From: an uncultured archaeon
GTDB taxonomy: Archaea; Thermoproteota; Bathyarchaeia; Bathyarchaeales; Bathycorpusculaceae
Reading direction: 5' to 3'
Assembly: GCA_938023865.1 (NCBI GenBank)
Contig: CALJDG010000105.1
Span: forward strand, 1 to 41,698
DNA: 41,698 nucleotides
Numbering within the stretch: the first letter of the stretch is position 1; each line of letters starts with the position of its first letter. The notes under the pieces are model-generated. The model had not been told where the DNA came from, ran no database searches, and was given only the letters and a program-made list of their open reading frames with translations. Shown piece by piece: positions 25,016-33,121 of this stretch. The position numbers were made by a program, and so were the translations under genes.

Positions 25016-25099
25016 CCGAATCCAAAATATTACGTGTCAATACACAATATAAACTTTTGCTCCCAAAAAACAACATATCAAAAAGAAAAAGGAGGGATT

Positions 25100-26485
25100 T
25101 TATTTAACTTCTAAGATGTTTATAGGCTTCCTCCGCACTTTCACAGCGGCAACAACCAAGACAATAATGGCGGTGGCACCGACCAGAACTAGTAGAAGTT
25201 TCTGGTTTATAAGCTCTGGAATTAACGGAGCTGATGTTAAGCCGATTGTTGGGTCATGCTCCAACGTGTAATCGCCAAAGTATGGATAGCAGATAAACAA
25301 CCTCAAATGACCGCCAGCAGCAACATAAGAAGCAGTAACATTTACAAAATTAATGGTGCCTCCATCGTTTTCGAGCAGTCTTGCCCATGGAACAAACTCC
25401 AAGAAACCCACGGGCACATCTGTCTTTCCAACTGCAAAGTGCAGCCTAATGCGCTCCCTAAACCTCTCTCTAAGCTCAAGTGTAGCTTGCACAGGCTTCT
25501 CATCACGGCTTGTCTCATCCTTATCTATGGTATAGTATTCACCGTTTATTGCTGCTTCCCGCATTCGAGACTTGTTTTCGACTCTAACTTGCGCCTCAAC
25601 GTGATGCTCAGCCTCATATTGAACTTCATTCTCCGCACATGGCAAATCTTCAAGTTTTATTGAAGCCATGTTGATCCATAGGGCTAATCCTGTTCGGCTC
25701 TCAGGTATTTCCTTATCTATACCGTATTTTTTGAGAAACTGATTGATTTTATCTATGTTCCACTCCCAACGCTTCACAACAAAGTCAAATTTCAGCTGGC
25801 CAGCAGCAACAGTATAACTGTATTGTGAGTACTTTGAATTTGGATCTGGGGTTTCCGTGACTGTCTTGTTGTAGAATCTGCACCTTATCTCGATGTTGTT
25901 CTTTGCAAACTCCTTAAATCTTGGAGGACCATAAACATCCGTTAGAGTAAAGTTGAAAGACCAATAATCTTTGCCCTCAACAAACACCGGTCCGATTAAC
26001 GTCCAGTTGCAAGCGCTGAAAGGCAAATAAGCCCCATGTAGATCTGCTAGAATTCCTAAGAACCGCAGTCTATACCAATTACCAATACCATATCTTAAAC
26101 GAAACTTTGGTTCAATATAGTTGCTCCACAGCGTTGCGTCTATTGTAGTGTTGTCTGCGTGGAACCTATGCCTATAATAAGGCTTGTCAAGCATCAAGTA
26201 CTCGATGACGCCTTGAAACTTCACCACATATATATTGCTGCTATCGGTGGTATACCACCACAAGAAAATGGGCTTCCTGCCGCCAGCAGGAAAGATCAAA
26301 GTCACCAGAGAGCTATTGAACCTATACCACGTATTATTCCAGACATATGGCGGTTCCACACGCAAGCTTTGAATATTCTCTACAGAATCACCAGCGTTTA
26401 CCATCGGGCTTAAAACTGCAAGCGCCGATGCAACCATCAGAAAGGCTAAACCCAAAGCCAATATTGTTTTTCTTTCAATTTTCAT
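25100..26485 (-). CDS. secreted, membrane-anchored protein of unknown function
   Basis: This 461-residue protein has an N-terminal signal peptide (ILALGLAFLMVASALAVLSP, cleavage likely near VNA) and a C-terminal membrane helix (LLLVLVGATAIIVLVVAAV) followed by the basic stop-transfer RRK. The roughly 390 residues between are outside the cell. They are rich in aromatic residues, with several Asn-x-Ser/Thr sites and short beta-type segments. No enzyme motif was seen. It is transcribed alone and convergent with the 41-residue gene. A surface receptor, S-layer-associated or adhesion role is possible, but nothing in the sequence decides between them. Confidence 0.75.
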   Translation of the reverse strand: MKIERKTILALGLAFLMVASALAVLSPMVNAGDSVENIQSLRVEPPYVWNNTWYRFNSSLVTLIFPAGGRKPIFLWWYTTDSSNIYVVKFQGVIEYLMLDKPYYRHRFHADNTTIDATLWSNYIEPKFRLRYGIGNWYRLRFLGILADLHGAYLPFSACNWTLIGPVFVEGKDYWSFNFTLTDVYGPPRFKEFAKNNIEIRCRFYNKTVTETPDPNSKYSQYSYTVAAGQLKFDFVVKRWEWNIDKINQFLKKYGIDKEIPESRTGLALWINMASIKLEDLPCAENEVQYEAEHHVEAQVRVENKSRMREAAINGEYYTIDKDETSRDEKPVQATLELRERFRERIRLHFAVGKTDVPVGFLEFVPWARLLENDGGTINFVNVTASYVAAGGHLRLFICYPYFGDYTLEHDPTIGLTSAPLIPELINQKLLLVLVGATAIIVLVVAAVKVRRKPINILEVK

Positions 26486-26966
26486 GCTTTTTCACAGAAA
26501 AAGACTATGCAAAACGGCCTATTAAGAAAACCGCTTCTAAAAAACCCGAACTTCGCTTATCGAAAGTTCTAGAAATCACAAATCACAAAACACGCAAGCA
26601 TCACCTCATTAGAAGACGTATTAAAAGAAGATATACAATTTCCAACAACAACAAGCTTTAATACAACACCTAGGATGGAAACTCTTCGACCTAACACAAG
26701 ACAAAAGAATACACGCAGCTGAGCTTCTCCGAAAACTCCCAGAAAAAACATACAATAGCGTCGGCGAAGTGATAGAAGCATTACAATTCACATGTTCAAA
26801 AGGAGAAAAACGGGCGTAAACTTTGAAATGCCTCCGAAGGCAGTATACTTCATAACATTGCAAATGTGGCTTGAAGCTAGCGAGATAAGCTTCATCCCCG
26901 CAAGCGGAAGCTACACTGTTAAGACAACAGCCGACATGACAATAATCCCGTATGCAAATATTACGC
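26486..26966. other. intergenic stretch with short decayed reading frames
   Basis: No complete gene was recognised here. On the + strand, two short in-frame pieces in different frames follow each other: one with SLEDVLKEDIQFPTTT near 26600-26650, then LIQHLGWKLFDLTQD to LRKLPEKTYNSVGEVIEAL near 26655-26790. A third piece (VNFEMPPKAVYFITLQMWLE and onward to 26998) lies in another frame. They could be one broken gene, but no family was identified. A short direct repeat, AAATCAC, occurs twice near 26574. Confidence 0.35.
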
Positions 26967-27290
26967 TTAATAAAGTTGCGTTCTACCCTCTTTCCTAGCT
27001 CTCTTACGGGTCTTAAGAATAAGCAGCGAAGTAAAATATTTTATGGGTGAGAAAATCGGAGAAATAACATACAAGTCGCTCCTTTCTAATTCTTTAATTA
27101 TAAACATTTTAATGTCTTCATGTAAAATGTATCTCTGCTCCTTGCCTTCGCCTTTTATTGGGACTCTCGTCTGCTTAAAAGAATCCCCGTCTGCGAAGTC
27201 AACGAACATATATAAACCACCCTTAGAAGTAAAAAGAATCCGCATAGCTAATGGAGGTTTTGAAAGGGGAGCATGCTGCAAAAAATACAT
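26967..27290 (-). CDS. hypothetical protein with uncertain 5' end
   Basis: From ATG 27290 the frame encodes 107 residues with a coherent alternating pattern (RILFTSKGGLYMFVDFADGD, YILHEDIKMFIIKELERSDLYVI). The frame stays open upstream to a TGA at 27384-27386, and the extra residues (EVLDSEIYYIRSWGEFKKL) look like genuine protein, but that part holds no ATG, GTG or TTG. A TATA-like ATATAT on this strand near 27401 would put transcription start near 27375-27380, right at an ATT codon (27377). The protein may start at this rare codon, or the gene may have lost its beginning. No family was recognised. Confidence 0.45.
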   Translation of the reverse strand: MYFLQHAPLSKPPLAMRILFTSKGGLYMFVDFADGDSFKQTRVPIKGEGKEQRYILHEDIKMFIIKELERSDLYVISPIFSPIKYFTSLLILKTRKRARKEGRTQLY

Positions 27291-27613
27291 AATGTTCCTG
27301 GGACGGAGAACACCAATCAGTTTCTTAAACTCACCCCAGCTTCTTATATAGTAGATTTCACTATCTAGAACTTCAATTGTTGATCACTCCATGAACAGAA
27401 ATATATGTTGGCAACATTTATGCTTTTACGTCTTCTATCCTCCCACTTTCATTTATAAGCTCATTCACAACTTAAAGTCGACCTAACTCAAATTAGAATT
27501 AAAACTCTTTTAAGCGACTAACGAGATTTTTTAAAAAAGTGCTTTGCCCGTTATACTTTTACCTTCATAAAATCCGAAAAGCTTGAGAAGGGAAAGCCTT
27601 TAGAAACAATGTT

Positions 27614-27831
27614 GTGATTTACAACGTCAAAACATGTCATATTTGGATTGTTAGAGACTATTCAAAATGCAGTGGTTGTAGAAATTGTGAGATAGCATGT
27701 TCCTGTTTCCATGAAAAACGAATTTGGTCTGAGGCATCAAGATTTAGAGTGTTCGTATGAGTACAGGCAGCCCCACCCAGCTTTCTAAATTAATGTGCGA
27801 AAATGTTAATTGTACAGCACAAAAACTATGA
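27614..27831 (+). pseudogene. remnant of an oxidoreductase-associated Fe-S ferredoxin subunit
   Basis: From GTG 27614 the frame reads into the cluster motif KCSGCRNCEIACSC, then FHEKRIWSEASRFRV, before a stop at 27758-27760. This is the start pattern of ferredoxins that accompany aldehyde ferredoxin oxidoreductases and related enzymes. After one frame change the expected EYRQPHPAF follows at 27759, and after another MCENVNCTAQ at 27793, which resembles the next cysteine cluster. The rest of the protein, about 100 residues, is absent. At least two frameshifts plus truncation mark it as a dead fragment. No oxidoreductase gene is adjacent. Confidence 0.65.
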
Positions 27832-27844
27832 TTTCTGGTGTAAC

Positions 27845-28243
27845 ATGTCGCGCATTAAAACTAGACGCGCCAACAAAAATGATGTGCCAAAGCTGATATT
27901 GTTTGCTAAAGACTTCATGCGTGGAGCCGCAACCGATGAGGAGCGCCTATCAATCCTAAAAAGCTCTCTTAAAAATCCTGATTACGAGTTATGGCTTGCC
28001 GAAACGGACGGCGACATTATCGGATTCATAGATTTGTGGACTATACATGATTTTTGCCATGGCGGAAAGCTAACCTACATACAGAACTTGTATATCGCAC
28101 CTAAGTATAGGCGGCTTGGCGTTGGAAGTAGGCTTCTGCAGAAAATCATTGAAAGGGCCGAGGAGAAGGGAGCTTTAGAAATTCACGTTGTAACAAAATT
28201 TGACAATGAACAAGCTATTCGACTCTACAAAAGCATGGGTTAG
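27845..28243 (+). CDS. GNAT-family N-acetyltransferase with a frameshifted C-terminus
   Basis: This protein of about 132 residues has the GNAT fold. It starts at ATG 27845 (MSRIKTRRANKNDVPKLI) and carries the acetyl-CoA binding motif IAPKYRRLGVGSRLLQKIIERA. The frame ends abruptly after RLYKSMG at 28243. In the -1 frame the expected ending LEKKSLQLEKEFE continues to a TAA at 28279-28281. A single missing T near 28240 would restore a full-length protein of about 145 residues. It may still fold, since only the last strand is lost. An upstream in-frame ATG at 27803 would add 14 poorly conserved residues that overlap the ferredoxin remnant. The substrate is unknown. Confidence 0.7.
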   Translation: MSRIKTRRANKNDVPKLILFAKDFMRGAATDEERLSILKSSLKNPDYELWLAETDGDIIGFIDLWTIHDFCHGGKLTYIQNLYIAPKYRRLGVGSRLLQKIIERAEEKGALEIHVVTKFDNEQAIRLYKSMG

Positions 28244-28322
28244 AAAAGAAGTCATTACAGCTTGAGAAAGAATTCGAGTAATAAGTTAACGAGCATTGGA
28301 GTTAGATGAAGTAACCTGTTTC

Positions 28323-29507
28323 TCATGTTGACGGTGGGGGCCTCTCACCCAATTGTATTAATATCGCCATTTGGCTCCATTGGTTATCAATTTTCCGCCA
28401 AACTGTCACTTCGAGGTAATCCCCAGGACGAGTGTTCGCTTCAAGATAGCTTGCCAAATCATCTCCGTTTCTTATGCGGGTGCCGTTTAAGGCCACTATA
28501 ACATCATCTTTACCCAACTTGTTATAGGAGGGACCTTTTTCAATAACGTCTGCTATTAACCAGCCATAAGTTACTGGAAGTTTCATGCTCTGCGCTGTTT
28601 CGTAGTCCATATCCCTCCCACGAATGCCCATGTAAGAATGCCCCGTATAATTTCCATAAATGACCAGAGCATATATTTCTCTAAGCAGAGTGTCTGAAGG
28701 AATTGCAAAGCCTAATCCTTGCGAGTCCGCAACTATGGCTGTAGTTATTCCCACAACATCACCATGGTAATTTAACAATGGGCCGCCTGAGTTTCCTGGG
28801 TTTATGGGAGCGCTTATTTGGATTATGTTCGCGATGGCGAATCCTCCAGTGTACTCTTCAGTGATAGTCCTGTTAAGGGCGCTCACAATTCCTGTCGTCA
28901 TCGAACCCATCAAACCGTAAGGATTTCCTATAGCTATAACTGGGTCGCCAACCCTTAACGTTGAGGAGCTGACAACTATAAGCGGTTTAAATTTTCCTTC
29001 CGGAGCGTCTACAACTCGGAGAACCGCCAAGTCCGCGTATGGGTCGCTCCCTAGCACTTCAGCTTTGAAAGCTTCCCCATCAGCGAATGTCACACTAATA
29101 GTTACCCGATTATGGATTACGTGATAGTTTGTCACCACAACCATTCTGCCAGTGACATTGTCAGTAAAGTTATATATGAAGCCGGAGCCCTGAGCCGTTC
29201 CGCTCCGTGTTTGAACTCGAATAAGCACTATTGAATCTTTAACCTTTTCATAAATGTGAGACAATGTTGTCCAGTTTTGGTAAACTGTTAGGTTTTGACA
29301 AAAAGTATTTTTAAGCCCCCAAAGGTCGGAAACTTGAGCCCTCAGCCTTGAAACTTCCGCTTTCAAATTGTTAATCCGGGGAGTCATTATGTAAGTAGCT
29401 ATTGCCCCACCAACAATTAATCCTACAATCAGAACCAAGACAAATAAGCCGGCTGAAAAATGCGTGATAGGATACCGGTCCACCTTGCTCACCACAGGTA
29501 AAATCAA
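28323..29507 (-). CDS. membrane-anchored HtrA/DegP-like serine protease with PDZ domain
   Basis: This 394-residue protein has one N-terminal membrane helix (residues 18-41), then a short coiled coil (INNLKAEVSRLRAQVSDL), a trypsin-like domain and a C-terminal PDZ domain (about 285-385). The catalytic triad is His129 (VTNYHVIH), Asp159 (YADLAVLRV) and Ser240 (NPGNSGGPLL). The protease domain faces outside the membrane and would remove misfolded exported proteins. HtrA homologues occur only in some archaea and are usually ascribed to transfer from bacteria. It is on the same strand as the MFS gene, 48 nt apart, and possibly co-transcribed. Confidence 0.93.
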   Translation of the reverse strand: MILPVVSKVDRYPITHFSAGLFVLVLIVGLIVGGAIATYIMTPRINNLKAEVSRLRAQVSDLWGLKNTFCQNLTVYQNWTTLSHIYEKVKDSIVLIRVQTRSGTAQGSGFIYNFTDNVTGRMVVVTNYHVIHNRVTISVTFADGEAFKAEVLGSDPYADLAVLRVVDAPEGKFKPLIVVSSSTLRVGDPVIAIGNPYGLMGSMTTGIVSALNRTITEEYTGGFAIANIIQISAPINPGNSGGPLLNYHGDVVGITTAIVADSQGLGFAIPSDTLLREIYALVIYGNYTGHSYMGIRGRDMDYETAQSMKLPVTYGWLIADVIEKGPSYNKLGKDDVIVALNGTRIRNGDDLASYLEANTRPGDYLEVTVWRKIDNQWSQMAILIQLGERPPPST

Positions 29508-29555
29508 AGCGTCTTTAATACATAAAACTTCTGAAGCCTACGCCTTTCCATTGGG

Positions 29556-30737
29556 TCATTTCTTGTACGAAGCTATTACGGCAAGTATAAAAGATGCGCC
29601 TATTGCAGCTATAAAGGGATAATAAAATGAAATTTCATAGAAGACCCCGCCGATGTATGGCGCTATTATTGATGCGAACATGCTTATCGTCTGAGGTATT
29701 GATACCCATCTTGCCCTTATAGGTTCAGGAGCTTGCGGTCCTACTATTGCACTCATAAGAGACCATGTGAGATAGGAGGCCCCACCGAGGAAAAATGCCC
29801 CCATAAGTATGTATAAGTCACCAGTTAGAAGCATTATAGTTAAAGATGTGCTGCACGATGCCATCGATGCTGCAAGCGCATATCCCTTTCCCCATTTATC
29901 TCCAACTCTGCCTAATATTATGCCCAAAACTGCTGAGCCGAAGAAGGCTATGGAGCCTAAAACCCCTATTTCAAAGTCTCCGTAGCTATATGCGTCTGCT
30001 AGGAACTGGGGAACAAAAGGGCGGAACATCATCATGACGAACATTATCGAGGCGAAGAAGGCGGACATGCCGACTAATTTTTTGTCTTTCAAGAGTTCCA
30101 CAGTCGATGGATCCATCGACTTTTTTTGATGGCCAGTCGGTGCGTGTTGGCTTCTCATGAAAGCTAATACGAGACTTGCCAAAGTGTATAGAGCGAAGGA
30201 TACATAGAAAACGGGTTGCATGCCTATTTTTCCAGCCATGTATCCGCCAAGGGCTGGCGAGAAAATGTAACCGAAGGACCATGATGAGGATATAACCGTG
30301 AAAGTCAATGTAAGCCTACTTTTGTCCGCCGATGTTACAATATAAGCTGTACTCGTTGGTCCGCCGAGCCAAAACCCCCAAAGAATCATTCCTGGAAGCA
30401 TCTGAACCCAATCTTTTGCCAAGGAAAAGATTATTGGGGCTGGAACCCACGCAAGCCACCCAGCAATCATAATTTTCTTTCGGTCGTATTTATCTGCAAG
30501 GGCCCCAGCTAAAAGAAGTGTGACAGCTGCCGTTAAGCTTGTTATTGCGTATAAAATGCCTACTTCAACGGAACTTGCCTTAAGAGTCTCCTTCATGTAA
30601 TATGGAAGAAGATAAGCGTACAATCCGTCTCCGAAGGAGCCTATGAGGTTTGATGTGAAAATCAGTTTTAGATCTCTGTTTAGAACTTCAATCGGCAAAC
30701 CGCAGCGCATAACCCTTCTGTAAGCTCTTTCTGACAA
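29556..30737 (-). CDS. major facilitator superfamily transporter
   Basis: This 393-residue membrane protein has about twelve helices in two halves joined by a basic cytoplasmic loop (MRSQHAPTGHQKKSMDPSTV, residues 196-215). The MFS loop motif appears as GALADKYDRKKIM near residue 77 and as GRVGDKWGKGYALA in the second half. Substrate is unknown, and a drug- or metabolite-efflux role is typical. A later Met (residue 10) is an alternative start. The HtrA gene follows on the same strand. Confidence 0.88.
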   Translation of the reverse strand: MSERAYRRVMRCGLPIEVLNRDLKLIFTSNLIGSFGDGLYAYLLPYYMKETLKASSVEVGILYAITSLTAAVTLLLAGALADKYDRKKIMIAGWLAWVPAPIIFSLAKDWVQMLPGMILWGFWLGGPTSTAYIVTSADKSRLTLTFTVISSSWSFGYIFSPALGGYMAGKIGMQPVFYVSFALYTLASLVLAFMRSQHAPTGHQKKSMDPSTVELLKDKKLVGMSAFFASIMFVMMMFRPFVPQFLADAYSYGDFEIGVLGSIAFFGSAVLGIILGRVGDKWGKGYALAASMASCSTSLTIMLLTGDLYILMGAFFLGGASYLTWSLMSAIVGPQAPEPIRARWVSIPQTISMFASIIAPYIGGVFYEISFYYPFIAAIGASFILAVIASYKK

Positions 30738-30839
30738 ATGTTAGCCGCACCATACACGTTATCCATCGTATTGTACAGGGTTCCTATTATCCTTAATGCC
30801 ACAGTGTTGGGCCATGAAACTTGTATTTTGTGAACGCGT

Positions 30840-31847
30840 TTAGACTCTTCTGTCCACTATGTCTAAGACCTCTTGACCTGTGCCGATTAAAACCACTGGT
30901 GTGCCTAGCTGGCGCTCAATTTCTCTTATAAACTCTTTAGCCTCCGAAGAAAGTTCATCATATTTTCTCGCACCTTTACATTTAGGATAGACAACGTCAA
31001 GCTTTGTTAGCGCTATTTGTGTCGCTCCATTTAGCATGACAGCCCTTTTCGCTATTTCGAAGTTGAAAGGGGCGGATCGCCTTTCCCGTCCCGTTCCAGC
31101 GGCAACCTCAAACCATCCACGTTTAACAGCCTCCTCTTTTGAGAGTTCTCCCGGTAACGGTCCAGCGCCCACGCGGGTCATGAAGGATTTGAAAACTATT
31201 AAGACTTCGTCAACCTTTGTTGGTCCAACACCAGCCTCTGAGCATATTGCTGAGGCACTGGTATCCCTTCCAGTCACATATGGATATGTGCCGTAAAAAA
31301 GCGATAACATGACGCCTTGTGTTCCTTCTAACAGAACCTTCTTGTCCATGTTTATGGCGCTGTTTACTTCCGCCGCCACATCCGTCAAATATGGCCTTAG
31401 TTCCGTTATGTCCTTTGCAAGTTTTGCTGTTCTGCGGACGCGCTCCTCTATGGCTGGTCCAACACCCCAACCAGTTGTGCCTAAACCCTTAAGATGCGCA
31501 CTCGTTCTGTCTTGTTCAGAGTGCTTTTCCTCAATTATTGAGGCCTGGTGGTCTACTCCAATGCGGTTTTTAACATTTGTAAGCTCCACTTCTTCTAAGA
31601 ATTTTGCCACGTGAATGTTGGCGCCTGAACCAATCAGGAGGCGACACTTCTCATACACGAAGGCTGATGGAACCATGTGGAGCGCATAACGTTTCCCCTC
31701 AACCCAAACGGTGTGCGCCGCATTAACAGAACCAGTTCTAACACAAACATCCACTTTATCTTTCAAGGCTAGATAGGAGACTATTTTGCCCTTGCCCTCG
31801 TCTCCCCAGAAACCTCCAACTATAACCGTGCATGGCACTCGGCTCAC
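30840..31847 (-). CDS. purA: adenylosuccinate synthetase, short archaeal form
   Basis: PurA couples IMP and aspartate with GTP hydrolysis to form adenylosuccinate in AMP synthesis. The 335-residue length is the compact form found in thermophilic archaea, against about 430 in bacteria. The P-loop region GFWGDEGKGK (12-21) begins with the conserved Gly/Asp cluster. NAAHTV, LGTTGWGVGPA and the arginine-rich TGRERR segment bind IMP and GTP. It stands alone between the MFS gene and a 170-nt gap in which no gene was seen. Confidence 0.95.
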   Translation of the reverse strand: MSRVPCTVIVGGFWGDEGKGKIVSYLALKDKVDVCVRTGSVNAAHTVWVEGKRYALHMVPSAFVYEKCRLLIGSGANIHVAKFLEEVELTNVKNRIGVDHQASIIEEKHSEQDRTSAHLKGLGTTGWGVGPAIEERVRRTAKLAKDITELRPYLTDVAAEVNSAINMDKKVLLEGTQGVMLSLFYGTYPYVTGRDTSASAICSEAGVGPTKVDEVLIVFKSFMTRVGAGPLPGELSKEEAVKRGWFEVAAGTGRERRSAPFNFEIAKRAVMLNGATQIALTKLDVVYPKCKGARKYDELSSEAKEFIREIERQLGTPVVLIGTGQEVLDIVDRRV

Positions 31848-32020
31848 CGCTCACAAAATTTGTTGAGAACTATTTAAAATTGTTTTAAGCCTTCTTGTCA
31901 AAGTTTCGCTTTCGCCGCAGCCTCAGCTAAAAGCCATCTAAACTTTCCCACAGAAAACGTCAGCTTTAAGTTGTGAAACCTTAAATTGACTCTCATTTTT
32001 GATCTTGTCAATGGTAAGGA

Positions 32021-32281
32021 CTAGCCTACTGTTTCTCTAATCTCAATTACATTTAAATCTACGGGCTTAGCCCATGCAATTTTTCTTAAAGGTATTTGAA
32101 GCATTTTGCCTTTCTTATACGATATACACCTAATTAAGACCTCGTTTCGCATCTCGTCCCTTTGAAACCCAGCCAGTTGGACGTTCACTATTACTGAACC
32201 ATCTTTCAAGTGGAGGTTAATATTCTTTCCCAAAAAGGATTTGGCAACATTCAGATTGAAGCTGTTCACTCCTTTCACCAT
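32021..32281 (-). CDS. hypothetical small beta-rich protein, 86 aa
   Basis: The best start is ATG 32281, which overlaps the stop of the upstream cysteine-rich gene as ATGGTGA. The 86-residue protein alternates short strands (KNINLHLKDGSVIVNVQLAG, NEVLIRCISYKKGKMLQIPL) in a way that suggests a small barrel such as an Sm-like or SH3-like fold. A longer frame adds 11 residues that overlap the neighbour. No family was recognised. The tight coupling with the gene before suggests the two products work together. Confidence 0.6.
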   Translation of the reverse strand: MVKGVNSFNLNVAKSFLGKNINLHLKDGSVIVNVQLAGFQRDEMRNEVLIRCISYKKGKMLQIPLRKIAWAKPVDLNVIEIRETVG

Positions 32282-32439
32282 TCCAAGTCTTTTTCTGCTA
32301 TTTTGCCCCAGCACTGCCTACATATGGGGAGTTTATCACCCTTGAAAACTATGTAAACCTCAATGTCGTCGTTTTTGCATTCCTTATTCCAAGGGTTTTT
32401 ACAACGCTCCATGAAGGATGCGCCTACACATATATCCAT
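32275..32439 (-). CDS. small cysteine-rich zinc-finger-like protein, 54 aa
   Basis: From ATG 32439 this frame encodes 54 residues with five cysteines: MDICVGASFMERCKNPWNKEC in the first half and LPICRQCWGKI in the second. The spacing C-x8-C-x7-C then CxxC fits a treble-clef or similar zinc site. Its last 7 nt overlap the start of the 86-residue gene, which implies translational coupling. The frame is open further upstream but without a usual start codon. The gene was found by reading the strand directly. No known family was identified. Confidence 0.55.
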   Translation of the reverse strand: MDICVGASFMERCKNPWNKECKNDDIEVYIVFKGDKLPICRQCWGKIAEKDLEW

Positions 32440-32535
32440 GGGTTGTTTGGTTATCTGCCATAATCCCTTTTTAAGGTATGCTGTGAAACGGCTTTTTCGA
32501 AAAGGGGAGAGAGATGAGTTAAAGTGAAAACTACT

Positions 32536-33075
32536 CTACAAACTTACGATTTCCGGATGAACCTTCTCCTTCGTTACCCTTAACAAAGCGACTGTTGGTT
32601 TAGTAACAAACGGAGGGATGGGATTTGTTGGGCTTCCAGGGTTTATGAAGAGGATTTCGCCCTCCCACCTTATGCTTGGATGGTGTGTGTGACCATAGAC
32701 AAGCACTTGGAAGCCGTTCTGTTTGGCTATTTCCCGCATCTTTCCCATGCCGAAAAGAGTTCCGGGATCATGCATAACGCCAATCTTCCATTCAAAAACC
32801 TTAACAGAATTTATTTTCGGAAGCTTACCACGAATTTCAAGGCCGTCCATGTTGCCATAAACGGCCAAAACTGGGGCAAGCTGCTCCAACCTGTCTATAA
32901 CCGACAAGTCGACTAAATCACCGGCGTGCACAATATAATCAACCTTTTCAAAAATTTCAAAAACCCTACTTGGAATTTCTTTGGCGCGAGTCGGCACATG
33001 TGTATCAGAAATGAGCCCAACAATTTTTATTAAAGGTGTCTCCCGTATTTGACGTAGGGCTTCTTGACTTAGCAT
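32536..33075 (-). CDS. MJ0936/YfcE-type metallophosphoesterase, second copy
   Basis: This 179-residue phosphodiesterase shows the metal-site motifs LISDTHVP, HAGDLVDL, GNMDG, VMHDPG and VYGHTHHP. It has a 14-residue N-terminal extension compared with the copy at 23864 and differs in many positions, so the two are old paralogues. The substrate is unknown. It is followed, 46 nt upstream on the same strand, by the DNA glycosylase gene, with which it may share a transcript. A repair or nucleotide clean-up role is only a guess from this position. Confidence 0.9.
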   Translation of the reverse strand: MLSQEALRQIRETPLIKIVGLISDTHVPTRAKEIPSRVFEIFEKVDYIVHAGDLVDLSVIDRLEQLAPVLAVYGNMDGLEIRGKLPKINSVKVFEWKIGVMHDPGTLFGMGKMREIAKQNGFQVLVYGHTHHPSIRWEGEILFINPGSPTNPIPPFVTKPTVALLRVTKEKVHPEIVSL

Positions 33076-33121
33076 GAGGCGTCCTCTACGACTATTAAAC
33101 GCTCACTTCGTAGATAAATTT

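Noticed and set aside
26574-26590. AAATCAC direct repeat as mobile-element end
   Set aside because: Only two short copies next to each other, with no transposase or inverted ends nearby.
26569-26863. Cys/Phe-rich frames on the minus strand
   Set aside because: They arise from the AT-rich, decayed sequence on the other strand and have no protein-like pattern.
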